Assembly: GCF_905163445.1 (NCBI RefSeq)
Contig: NC_053191.1
Span: 7,998,001 to 8,062,000, forward strand
Direction of reading: 5' to 3'
DNA from: Pararge aegeria
Taxonomy: Eukaryota > Arthropoda > Insecta > Lepidoptera > Nymphalidae
Length of the DNA stretch: 64,000 nucleotides
Within the stretch, counting starts at the first letter, position 1, and each line of letters opens with the position of its first letter. Below, piece after piece: positions 22,881-34,280 of this stretch. Under the pieces are notes generated by a model that saw nothing but the letters and a program-made list of their open reading frames with translations, made no database searches and was not told the origin of the DNA. A program made the translations under genes and the position numbers.

Positions 22881-25166
22881 AAGTGGTTCAATTATTCTAA
22901 TTTGTTTGAGATGAAAGCGGAGCCGACTGCAACCAAGTTTCATTAAAACCTACACCAACGTTGTCATTTAAATACTCATCAATTGTATAGTCACCTTGTA
23001 ATAAATGTGTTTTAATACATTGTTTAACTTATGCAGTAGTTCAAATTGTAAAATGGTAAGCTGCGTCACATTGCAGCTGCTAGGGCCATACTATGCATTT
23101 TAAAAGTTATCCTATCAAAGGGAACGGAAATGAGTAGTACAAGGTTTACAGTGACTGTACGTACACTAAACAATATGGATAATAATACAGACGATGAGAT
23201 GGCTTCGAGTTATTTTTGACTTTAATTTGATTTGTCAAATCTACTTGAAACCTTACGCTAAGGTAGCCTGACGATTTTACCAAAATACTTGCGAAAGCAT
23301 GATAAAAAAATATTTATAAGTATATTATAATTTCTATTAAAATTGATTGATAGTGTTTTGAATTTTGTCTTTTACTGTCTAAGAAACGGTAAACTGGTCT
23401 TTAATAGTGCCAATTTTAATTTTTAACGAAACAAAAAAAGTAATGCCGCGATGCACAAAATAAAAAAAATATTTCAAGTCGATTTTGGCTTGCTGCTGCA
23501 AATTGTCTTCGTATAAAAGAGCCTTTATAAAGCTGATTAAACGTAAAATACTCTACTATTTTTAATATGTATGTTTGTGAGTGTTTTTATTGTTTCTATC
23601 CGCCACAAATTTTCTGTGTGACGAATATGGTACCTACCTCTGTTAGTTGTCTCTCTATAATTATAAGCAAAGCATTGCTGTGTCTACTGTCTACATTTAT
23701 AAATATCTTACAATACCGTTAGTGTCTTCACAAAAGAAACTCCAAAATAAACCGGCCGTCACTCCACCTTAACGCGATGTCAACCGACCGCGAAACGAGA
23801 AAAAAAAGCGGAGATATTTTAATAAGTTCATATATCGTAATTTCTACGGTGTGACGGCCCTGTCGGCATACGTCGCGTCCTTATTGGCTCATATTTTATT
23901 TTGACAGCTCGAGTAGTTAGCGTCCAGGGCTGTCGATATACTGCTAAATGAATGTTTATTCGGCAGATATTGAGTCATAACGTCATCATGGTAATGCTAA
24001 TTTTCCACAGAATAAGGTTTTTGGCCAAAAAAATTAGGTAGGTGTATTAGCCATGGAAGTGTTTTCAAATTGTAGATAATTATTTAGATGTGTATAGTAC
24101 TTCTTTCTTATTTAAATGTTTTAAAATGTAAACAATCATTCTTATATTTTTTTGTGTAAAGTAAAATCTATAAAAAAAGAGTTTTTTTTTTAGTTGAATT
24201 TGGATCCTATAACATATTTCATAATCTAGTGCTTAGACGTGACTGTTCTGAAAAATCTTGTGCTAGATCGGAACATCCTTATAATACGTACGTACCTCAT
24301 AATCATATCCCAACGAATAAATTAATTCACACCTATTCATTTACCCACAATGTGTAATGTCATCGGCGTGCAGTTACGTTTTACAAATTACCTCATTACT
24401 CAAAAGAATATTCACCGCCTCTAGTATAACCATTAACAATTTAAAACATGGTCATTAATCACTATTAATTAGTCGCTAAACAATATTCCGCTATATGCAC
24501 ACGTAAAAAAAGAAAAATAATCGTAATTACATATTATTTTAATATCTCGTACGTGAAATTGAAGTCCCAAGACTCCCAAGGTAGACGGGTAAAGTTAAGT
24601 AGGTGTTAAATCAACGACAACTTTGATAATAGTTTCATGTTTAAACTACGCGACATTAATAATTTTTTGATTAACATTTTTGAATTACCTACTACTTATA
24701 AAATAGAATATGTAAAATTCTTAGCTAAGTTTGTATACTACTGATGATGATGATGTTGATGATAAGTACATTTTTAAAGCACGATACAACACACGATCGC
24801 ACGATCAGTATACGATTCAGCAGAAATTTCACATAACTATGTTACTTGGGTTATAAGAACATGAAGGTCGCCTAAATGTTCATAGCCGTAAGGTGTCCAT
24901 AGAACCGGTTTTATATGGATTTGCTTTGACAAGTCTAAACGGTTTTAGGTTATCGCTGAGTCTAATGACAAAGCTGTGGTCATATGAACCCTACAGCCAT
25001 GTCGTGATTGGTCTCGTTGGATTTGTCATAACAATTACTACCTATATCTAGGCGGTGCCTAGAGTCTGATGATAGAGCAGCAAAGTGAGCAAAGAAAATC
25101 TTTTACTGGACAAGATAGCAACATATGTAGTGATGGGGCTATCTAGGATTTACCTTATCTTTAGTT

Positions 25167-25382
25167 ATAGTACTAATGTGTAAGTGCATTTGAATTTATG
25201 TTAGTTTGTTTATTCTACCTTCACAACCTAACTTAGCAGCCAATCAGCTTGATTTTCGACATAGAGTTAGTTGAAAGGACTGGAAGTAATATTGGCTTTT
25301 CAGGCTGTTCCCACAGGATTTGTAAAGAGACCGTAACGAAGAAAAATAATAAACGCGGACGAAGAACTCGGCCAACAGCTAG
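25167..25382 (+). mobile_element. Non-autonomous Helitron-like element
   Basis: It ends AACGCGGACGAAGAACTCGG then CCAACAGCTAG followed by T, matching the 3' terminus of the element at 3948-4399. The 5' side begins near TACTAATGTGTAAGTGCATT, a shortened version of the family start. The middle matches 2195-2397 (GACATAGAGTTAGTTGAAAG). Confidence 0.6.
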
Positions 25383-27879
25383 TAATTACTAAAGGTTATG
25401 TCTAGGGGCTGGTAAAATGAGGCGCAAAATGAGCATTGGAACTCCTCAACTTAAAGAAAAATAATGAGTTTGTGCACGTAATGTTCCTCGCAATCGTATC
25501 GATAAATTGTGCCTAACCGTTTGCACACAGCACACACAAACAATTAAATGATAAATCTTGATTTGATAAATATATTTTGTTTTCCTAAATTGTTTTAAAT
25601 TAAAATCATGTAAGTGTGTTTCGGTGCATCGTGTGACATTGCGTAATAGCTATGCGTCCTTATCCGAACTTTATCCGGATTTTTTGCTTATTACAAGTGC
25701 GGTGCGTTGTTCATGTCTCATGTTACACATATACATTTTGTGTAGTGTTTATGAATAATGAGTACACACACACCTAGGAAATATATTTCTATTTGATAAA
25801 ACTTAGCCTATTGTTAATAATATTGTTGAACAGGTGGATCATGGAAAATTCAACTTCCAACAACTAGATTTTTTTTTTATTCGTAATCAATGGCGCCATA
25901 CAAAAAAATATTATAACAAATGGATTCACTTTAGTCTATGGCTACAAAGATTACACAAACAAAATATTCGGATTTTACATCAAATAGAATTACTAACAAT
26001 TCATTAATTTACGATTTGATGAAAGGATAGTTATATTTAGTATCACGGTATTTTTCTATTAATCTTTTAGTTTCAAATGTAAAAATTGCTTCTCATAATG
26101 TTTGTTTTTTTGAACTTCTATTAATATCGCAGAATATGTAAACAATCTCAAAATAACATATAAACAGGTATTTTACAAATAGGTTGGTCCAAATCGAAAA
26201 CGGCATCATCAAAATACCTCGTTTTATGAATTATTTAAAATTTGACTTATTAATAGGTAGGTACCTAATAAATCAACCAAGATAGGCATAATAATTACGG
26301 ATCTCTTCAAGAACTCACTTTATATACCTAATTACTACTTTATTAGGAACTCATAAACAACTTTAGTTCTACGTCGTATATTTTTTTCTGTAGATGCCAT
26401 AAAGAGAAAGTAATTTCCACACGGAAGCTATAGCGCCCACTTTTGATTGATAGTGTCTATTAAAACTGATAAATGCTTGTCAATGTGAACATGTTATTAT
26501 GTCACTGGGCAGCGATGTGACGTGCCCTGATTAATGTACCGCCTTAAGCGGTTAGTACAAAAGCAAAGGGCAAAGAGGGCATACATTTGTCTTGCGTTTA
26601 TGGAAGGTCATTTTGGTAGGGTACTAGGACATCATCCTCAGAAAGCATTAATTTACTTGGTTACTAGTCAAAAAGTACAAAGTCAAAGTCTTCGTTCGTT
26701 CTTTAAGTCAAAACGATTTAAAGAAATGATAATAATTACAATATTAACTTTGATATTTTACTTATTTTACTTTGATATATTTTTTGTCAAATAGTTAGTT
26801 AAGTAATTTCTAACAATATCGTCTGTTTGCCAGAAGTAATACTGTTAAAATGGGTTCAGTTGTTTCAGACATTAGCTGAAACGAGCATACATCCAGAAAA
26901 AACTAATATTAAAATTTACTATACCTTAAGTTTTTTGCAATTATAAACAGACGCGTCAGTTATATTAATTTATATAGATTAGCTCAACAGCAATCTTAGT
27001 TTCGTTGTTGGCTATCGAACTGACGTCCCAGGTCAGAGTAAAATTTAACTTTACTATTATTTTAATTTTGCTATTGCTTAATGATTGTAATTGGCCTCAC
27101 TTCTACAGCGAGGGCTTTCGGTGGAACGTTATACAATAAAAATAGTACAGAATTTGCGATTGTAAAACCATTGACATTAAGTTTAATTTACTTTGACATT
27201 TTAGTGTTTCGATACTCCAAGACGACCACACATTTTTGGATTTTGACTTAACAGAGTACTACAGCGTAGAGGTCTGGCAGGTGATACTACCTGGCTTTGT
27301 CTGCTCTCTACACATATGCTGCTAAAGGAGAGTCCCTTACAGACTAAAAATGGGGTGACAGTATGGTTCAGCAGTGCTCTATGCGAACAAGCTTGTTTTA
27401 GACAGCCCTTGACTTCCACGCATCCGAAGGAGCTAGAAAAGATGTCCGAAACGAGGTTATGAAATCGTTTGGGCTTATAATTATAAATGCTCCCTACACT
27501 TTGTCGTCAAGTACATAAAATAACCTTTGAAGCTCCTTTTTATTCATAGGTTGAAGATAAACATAAATTGTAGAGCTACTCATTATGTTAATACAATATG
27601 AAGGCGAACCAATCTATACCTTCATATCTATACGGATAAGTAAAATGGATATGTCTGTCTGTGATTTTGAAATAGCTGCAGTTTGTAAGGCTCATATTTT
27701 TCTTTAGTACCATAGTTTTAAATCCTTCCCAGAATGAGACAGATTTATATGCTATCCTATATATCGAAATTATTTTGTGTATCGAAAATACAAAAATTGT
27801 ATTAAACACATGTATATCTGTGAAGATATGTTTCATTTTACTAGGCCGCAGATAGGGTTTCAAAAAAAGAAAGTACACC

Positions 27880-28222
27880 GCACCGGCTCAAAGTTGCCCA
27901 GCGTGCAATGGAATGATCGATGTTAGGATTGTCTCTATTAGTTAGGGTTCCCAACGTAGAAATCCCTACAAAGAGCAGCGGCCCTGAAATGGAGCTGGGC
28001 GGGCCACATATGTTGTACGGGGGATGGGTGGCGGAGCCGAATGATTCTGAATTGGCTACCGCACAGTGGACACAGAAACATTAGCTTACCACCAGCTCGA
28101 TGGAGGGATGATATCTTAAAGGCAGCAGGAAAGAACCGGATGCACCTAACCGAGATGTTGTGAACGTGAAGAGGTCTTAGTCCAGCAGTGGACTATAATA
28201 GACTGATGATGATGATGAAAGT
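27880..28222 (+). mobile_element. RTE-type LINE fragment, RT C-terminus
   Basis: The first frame reads KVAQRAME*SMLGLSL and then VRVPNVEI; after a frameshift it continues LKWSWAGHI and PARWRDDI, ending in a CCAGCAGTGGACT motif and a GATGATGATGATG tail. These blocks are characteristic of the C-terminal region of RTE-clade reverse transcriptases common in Lepidoptera. At least one stop and one frameshift make it a dead copy. It lies inside the large Lim1 intron in the sense orientation. Confidence 0.85.
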
Positions 28223-30305
28223 ATTGTTTTTTTAATTTAGTGAATCTCATGGTAAATCATTAATTGTATGCAGATCAAGACACCACCAATTACTGGGTAT
28301 CATTATATTAAGATGTTGTAAAGTTTACAGCCGCATAACTCCACTAGTATAATTGTGAGGTTTAACTAACCTGCGAACGCATTTAGATGCATGCGCATTT
28401 CATAACAAACCTTGCGAAACTTTATTATATTCGATTGACGAGTAGGCCCTCAATGTTAAGAATCCGGTTTAAGTCAAGTTTATTTTAAAGAGGTTTCACA
28501 CTCAACTTCGGGCTCGCCGCTTTAGGTCATTGCAAAGAGGCTTGGGGCTAACAATAAATGAATCTTTGATTTCTAAAATGTATGCATCACTTAAATGGAA
28601 CCTTGTAGGACTAAGCAGGTGGGAATGAGCTCAACATAGAACTTTCTACCTGTTTATCAATAAAAAGATGCATGTATTAAAAATGGATTAATACAAAAAA
28701 AAAGTTCCGTCAAAAGAGATATTTATTGGAGGCTTATGATTGCTAATAAACCAAAATTAACTTCAGCAACCGGTCAATCAAGCCTCGATCTATGGAAACG
28801 TCGGTTTCCAAGTTGAATGAGCCGTACGTTTGGTCGCACGACCATATCTCTTCTTTTAATATCCGTCGGCGGCTTTGAACTGCCCTAAAATACTATAACT
28901 TTCACGAGTTACGAGGCAAACGGGTAAAGGCTTGTGTGACCGCAGCTTTGCGGCAACAGCCGATCGCACCTGAAGTTTTACGACAAATTGTTCGGGTTTT
29001 AAAGTTAGATGGCTGTTTTTAAGTTCGTCAGCTATTTTTTTATTTCTGTGTGCCCATCAAAGGCCCATCAAGGATGGGCGGATATCTTCAGCAGAGGACG
29101 TGCACATCCATAAAAATTTATTAAAAGAATCCGCTGTGTTTTCATCATTCTTTTTATTATTCGTTGTAGAAGTACATAGTAAAGCATTTTGCTTGTCTGG
29201 GGAAATGCGGCCATTCCTATTTCGAGCCCCAAATGGCGTGGTTGCCGATATAGTTACAGACACATTAGGTTTAACAGACGCAGGGTAAGGATAGTTTATA
29301 ATAAATGATAATAATAATAAACACACCACAAAAAGGACATAGAACAAAACAACGTATACACTTAGGATGTGTTTTTTTGCATGCCAAGCGAAGAGATGCT
29401 CTGTTTAAAGACGTATATACCATCAGACATACACTCAGTTAGGCAATCTGTATGTTCCGGCAATGTTTACTATAAAAGCTTCGTCTAGCATATTTCTTAT
29501 TGAATCACATAATAAACCTTTGATAAAAAGGCAGTATTAATGCACTCGTGAGTTGTGAGTATAATTTGCTCCGCATGTAGATGTAGTTAAAAAAAAGTTA
29601 CGTGAAATGGTGATCCTTTAATTTTTTTTTCTTTTCCCGCGAAGCCGTAAAGATAAAAAATGTAAGTTTACAACCGCTAAAAATACTAAAGTATGTTGTT
29701 AAAATAATATCAAAAATATGAGAAGTCGTTTTATCAAAGCGCGATCATGTCGCCGAGTGTCGTCGCACGTGAAATGTTTCCGATAATGGTGATCGTCGGC
29801 AATTTACGAAATCCCCGCTGTCGAATCCGCACTTCTAAAAACGTCGATGTTATCACAATAAATTTGTAATTTTAATCGTTTATTATCGAAACACAAAATG
29901 GAATATGCATGAGTGAACGATAAAATAGGCGTTTTACAACGGGATCGACATGTTTGTCGTAAAAATGTCCGATGTATGAATATAGGATTTGCACCAATAC
30001 CTACTATGACGCAGGGTATCGATCAACTATATGGTGATTCTTTTATCCATAAACAGTCAAGAAAGCAGCTGTACTCATTTATTTTTTTAAGTAGCCGAAT
30101 ACTAACTTAAGTCTAAAGGTATTGACCTCCCACTGCTCCAATGTGAAGCATTAGCAGTTGTAGATAATAGCTGGTTTTACCATTATTATTAACACATGAT
30201 AGTGATAATAAAAGGAATTGCCACTTAAGCGGGCTGTCCGAGGCACGGGAGTACAAATCACAGTATCCCAAATTTTAAGGCATGCAACAAATAACGTGGC
30301 GTCAG

Positions 30306-30507
30306 CAGTGGCGTACATAGAGGGTATGCACAGGATATGCAGATGATATAAAATGAAGAAAATCTCCAGTACGAGTTATAAATACTTAAGGGTAGGCTTT
30401 TAATAACTCTTACAATGCCTATCCTTAGGTTTCGTATAACTCATACTAGAGATTTTCTTCATTTTATCATCTGCATACTCTGTGCATACCCTCTATGCAC
30501 GCCACTG
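30306..30507. mobile_element. Palindromic hAT-type MITE
   Basis: A 202-bp foldback with two arms of about 91 bp (30306-30397 and 30417-30507), roughly 85-90% complementary by eye, around a 19-nt loop. The ends are CAGTGGCGTACATAG and its complement CTATGCACGCCACTG. It is flanked by GGCGTCAG and GGCGCCAG, an 8-bp target duplication with one difference. Eight-bp duplications and CAGTGGCG ends indicate the hAT superfamily. The termini match the larger hAT element at 55955-58099. If transcribed with the intron, it would form a long RNA hairpin. Confidence 0.88.
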
Positions 30508-30659
30508 GGCGCCAGGGAGATTATCCCAATGTCGCTGTGGTGGTCGTTGAATATTAAATAAATTCGTTAAATAATTCCTACATTGTTGGCCTTATCCACA
30601 AATAATGCGATGTTAGGCGTCAAACCGTTATAACATACGACTACACGGTCTCTTACGCA

Positions 30660-31040
30660 AAAATAACAAAAATGTATGATTTATCACCTACAAGACGGAG
30701 GCACCTTGCGTTCGTGCAGGTGCGGCGTTACAAAGGCGCTTGACGAAAGCGATAAATTATTAATTATGATAAAGAGCAACGTCATACAAATCGCTTGCGA
30801 AAAGAACATCGGACGGCGCCTATGGTCCTTTGTCTATGGACGCCCTGCGGATTGGGAGCTTTCGGCTCGAGCTGGAGACGCGGCCGACAAAAGATATCCC
30901 CGCGCGGACAAAAAATGACGTCATTTATTTTATTGCCGTGGGTGAGAATGCTACATTAATATTGTAGGGCCTTAATGTTCGATCGCCCTAGGCCCGTCAT
31001 CTGTCAACTTCACTGCAGCAACCGTAGTAATGTAATCTGT
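30660..31040 (+). promoter_or_regulatory. Candidate intronic enhancer (CG-rich, non-repeat)
   Basis: A block of clearly higher CG content than its surroundings, with no sustained coding signature and no repeat hallmark. Visible motifs are a TTATTAATTATGATAA homeodomain-type cluster (30756-30771), a Sox-like CCTTTGTCTATGG (from about 30827) and a perfect CRE TGACGTCA at 30915-30922. It lies in the large intron of a developmental regulator, where enhancers are common. The function is inferred only from composition and motifs. Confidence 0.25.
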
Positions 31041-31157
31041 CCAGTACCGAATAAAGGTTGTAAGCTAGTATTTACCCGTGACTTCATCCGCAAGGAGTTT
31101 CCGTTTTACTGATTCACGAAGAACAATTTTGCATTTGGTTAGACTACTCAATGTAAA

Positions 31158-31482
31158 TTTTTTTTTATTCCATTACAAGTTATCCTTTGACTGCAACCAA
31201 ATCTGGTGGCGAGTGATGAAACATTCTTAGATGGTAACAGGCCTTCTTGTTGGATGATATCGCAGTTAAATTAAACCTGCATACCTATTCGGTTTCGTCG
31301 CGACATCATACCGAAGCGCTAAATCGCTTGGCGGCATTTATTTTTGGCGGCATTTGGTTTCCTATTCCTACCAGACTAACGGAAATTCAGAAATAAAAAT
31401 TACTAAATTACCCCAGCCCAGGATAGAACCCGGAACCTTACTTATAAGACCACAGTGCTCACCGCTGCGCAAGGGAGGTTGT
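31158..31482 (-). mobile_element. SINE family B copy 2 (nearly full length)
   Basis: On the minus strand the head CCTTGCGCAGCGGTGAGC carries the A-box-like segment and GGTTCCGGGTTCTATCCTGG the B-box-like segment. The body has AAGCGATTTAGCGCTTCGG and GATGTCGCGACGAAACC, and the 3' tail reads CAGATTTGGTTGCAGTCAAA and ends in poly(A) (poly(T) at 31158 on +). This is the best reference for the family in this window. Confidence 0.85.
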
Positions 31483-32292
31483 ATTCACAGAAATTTCTAG
31501 TAAAAACCTCCAACCGCCTGATAAAGTCACTCCAAAATTGCTATAAATAGGTTAGAAGAGAAGAAGAAGAAGATTCGAACTCAAGTTAAGCACACAGCCA
31601 GACTATAAGCAAAAACAAAACTAAAAAAAATCCATTAATAACATATAATAACATATAATTATTTATTTATCACTTCACATAATTATTATGCATATCATTG
31701 TTGACAGCTGCTCATTCATGCTAAATACGTATAATTTAAATTAACTCAGTGATTTTGACACATTACAAATAACCGTAATTATTAAAAATTACGTTAAAGT
31801 TGAGTAGAATTATAAGCAAAATATTTTTTTTCTTTTGCCACGGCGTCTATAGTTCACTTATGTAAGTTTATTCCACTCTATAGCGGGTGTTTAATCTAAG
31901 AATCTTATCAATTAATTCAATGATAATGATCTCATATAAGAGCACCAAACCAATAATTCTGGTTTTTGTATCACAACTTACTCATACGTAGCTAAGTACC
32001 TACACTACTTTGTGTTCACATAACTTCATAACTTTGTGGTGATTTCGATTAGTCTGAATGTATTTTAAATAGAAATATATATACATGCACCATTATTAAG
32101 GATTTGTGAAGGATGATACTAAGGGTAGCTAGCAATAAACATTGGAATACAAAAGATCTGGCCAAGGTAGATACCTAACGATTCTTAATTAAATTAACTT
32201 TGCAGCATAAATGATGCAGTTAGAGGACCCATGCTTTTTTTCATCGTAAGTAGAAGTACGGTGTATGGTTTTAAAATGAAAAGGAATATATA

Positions 32293-32596
32293 CAGGGCTA
32301 CCCAACCTGGTGCACCGTAGAAATTACAGAGGTGCGCCGCTAGGCGATCCTTCTGTCTTAAAAAAACCAACAGTAATAACTCAATTCCATCGCAGTAATT
32401 TTTTTGATTTCCCAACGCTTTGAAAAATTGTATGGAGATCACCTATTATTTATCTTAATCTTTGTTAAACCATTTTTATGTTTGATATTTGTGTCTATCT
32501 GCCTAACTAGTAGTCACCTATTTATTTCAAAAAGCTAGGTGACAAATTTCTTAAGATGTTTGTGTTCCGCGGGATTAAAAAGGTTGAAAACCCCTG
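32293..32596. mobile_element. Possible hAT-like MITE
   Basis: The left end CAGGGCTACCCAACCTGGTG and the right end (read inward) CAGGGGTTTTCAACCTTTTT resemble hAT termini of the CAGGGGT..CAACC type. The flanks (AATATATA and ATATAGAC) are not a clear 8-bp duplication, so the assignment is tentative. The interior is non-coding. Confidence 0.45.
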
Positions 32597-33148
32597 ATAT
32601 AGACAATGAACCTTAAGAATTATTTGCTAATCCGATAAAATCACACCCAATCTGCACGGTGCCATTTATAATTAATTCATACTTTATACACCACACAATA
32701 CAGATCTGCTAATAACCTACAATTTCTCAGGCCCCAGCAGTGTTATATCTCTAAAATACTAGCATGCATTTAGCTTGAAAACTTTTATTAATTTGAGTAC
32801 AATAATAAAGTCGAGACAGCAATGTGTCTCTTTAAAAGGTGCATTGATCTTTTTCCAAGATACTTTTCGTATGTACGTACGCTACCTATCTACCAATGCT
32901 TTTTTCTGTGTCGAATCGTTTTGATGATTTGATGTACCTATTGATACGTGAACCGACTGTAAGTGAAAGTAGGAAGTTTTTTTTTTCAAGATAGCATCTG
33001 CGTGTTGGTTTTGTGTTACCTACCTGCTGATAGAAATTTTAGGTCTTATTTCCATCCGAATGCTTTGTAATATATAACATGTGTAATATATAAAATTTTT
33101 ATACGTTTATCAAAACCTTAAAATTACTTTAAACAGTCGATAAAAACA

Positions 33149-33260
33149 TTTTTTTTTATTCCACTACAAGTTAGCCCTTGACTGCAATCTTACCTGGTGG
33201 TAAGTGATGATGCAGTCTAAGATTGTAGCCGGCTAACCTGTTATGGAGTATGGAAGTCAT
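33149..33260 (-). mobile_element. SINE family B copy 3 (3' part only)
   Basis: A poly(T) run, then CCACTACAAGTTAGCCCTTG and ACTGCAATCTTACCTGGTGG, then GTAAGTGATGATGCAGTCTA: the 3' tail of family B in minus orientation. It is joined directly to a family-C fragment, so the pair is a chimera or nested insertion. Confidence 0.8.
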
Positions 33261-33420
33261 ACCCTTTCACATGTCTTTGAAAACATTATGGAGAACTCTC
33301 AGGCAAGCAGGCAGGCAATTGATATATGCAATAAAAAACACATAACTTAGAAAAGTTATTAGAAGTGTGTGCTGGGATTATAACTAGGTCCCCGAAAAGT
33401 GATTCCGAAGTCCCAACTGA
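33261..33420 (-). mobile_element. SINE family C copy 3 (partial)
   Basis: Contains the family blocks GAAAACATTATGGAGAACTC, AACACATAACTTAGAAAAG and GTGTGTGCTGGGATTATAAC, then the A-box-proximal CCCCGAAAAGTG. The distal part (CCACCACGCTGG) is absent because the family-B piece abuts here. Confidence 0.8.
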
Positions 33421-34016
33421 TTCAAAATCAAGCTTTTTACGCAAAATCGTTTAATAATGTATAAATTGCATAAACTTTGTAAAACTACCTCAGGAAAATG
33501 GACTAGAATGGATAATTATCAGTCATTTAAGCATGGAAATTTGAAAAAAGATCTCCTATAACTTAGACAAGAAGTAGATTGATGACGGTAGCCCGGTAAC
33601 TCGTAAACACGAAGCGCGCGTACGCATCCATCCATCAAAGACTCCAGTGATTTATATCGCAGCTCGAGCGACCAGGGATATTATGGCAAATTGATTATCT
33701 GTGCTGCTGCAACCTGCATAGGTTTCAAAACATGTAATCTACTAGATGAACCTAAAATCGGAAACACCTAATCTTTCCACATACCAAATATAATGTTTCT
33801 AAATCGGAAATAATTATATCTATTTTGTGTCTCATACCAATTCATATTTAGGGCTATTCAACAGAGAATTCGCACAATTCCAACTGTCCTATGATAGAAG
33901 AAGCATGTGCCTATGTTTGTAGTATATTTAAAGAGACGGTAACATTTTTTAAGATACGATAGTACATTAATAATTTCACATTTAAATAAAACAGTTTAAT
34001 TTATTTTCCGTCTTTG

Positions 34017-34280
34017 TTCCGTAGTCCACCACGCTTGTCCAGTGCAGATTAGTGGACTTAACTCACCTTTGAGAACATTTTGGAGAACCTCTCAGGTATG
34101 CAGGTTTCCTCACGATGTTTTCGTTTACCCTTGGAGCAGTGATAATTGCTTAAAATGCACATAGCGTAGAAATGTCTAGGTATATTATATAATAGAGATG
34201 CGTGCTGGGATTCGAACTCGCTCACCGTAAGTGAAGTAAAAGTCATACCCAGTACCCAGTAATCTATCCCCGCTTGAAGG
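34017..34280 (-). mobile_element. SINE family C copy 4
   Basis: Read on +, it runs TAGTCCACCACGCTTG, GAGAACATTTTGGAGAACCT, GCAGGTTTCCTCACGATG, ATTGCTTAAAATGCACATA and CGTGCTGGGATTCGAACTCG (B box), ending near a degenerate A box at about 34265. Orientation is opposite to Lim1. Confidence 0.85.

Noticed and set aside
28950..29000. A CG-rich stretch near 28790-28990 and another at 23740-23960 as enhancers
   Set aside because: Composition alone is suggestive, but I found no motif cluster or structure strong enough to list them as features.
29057..29347. A 96-codon minus-strand frame with a hydrophobic start that looks like a signal peptide or membrane segment
   Set aside because: No splice partners, no recognised domain, and an overlapping + frame of similar quality. 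It probably reflects a repeat; not supported as a gene.
30676..30918. An 80-codon + strand frame in the CG-rich block of the large intron
   Set aside because: No plausible splice sites join it to Lim1 in frame, no domain is recognised, and homeodomain exons are already contiguous in sequence across this intron. Treated as a regulatory candidate.
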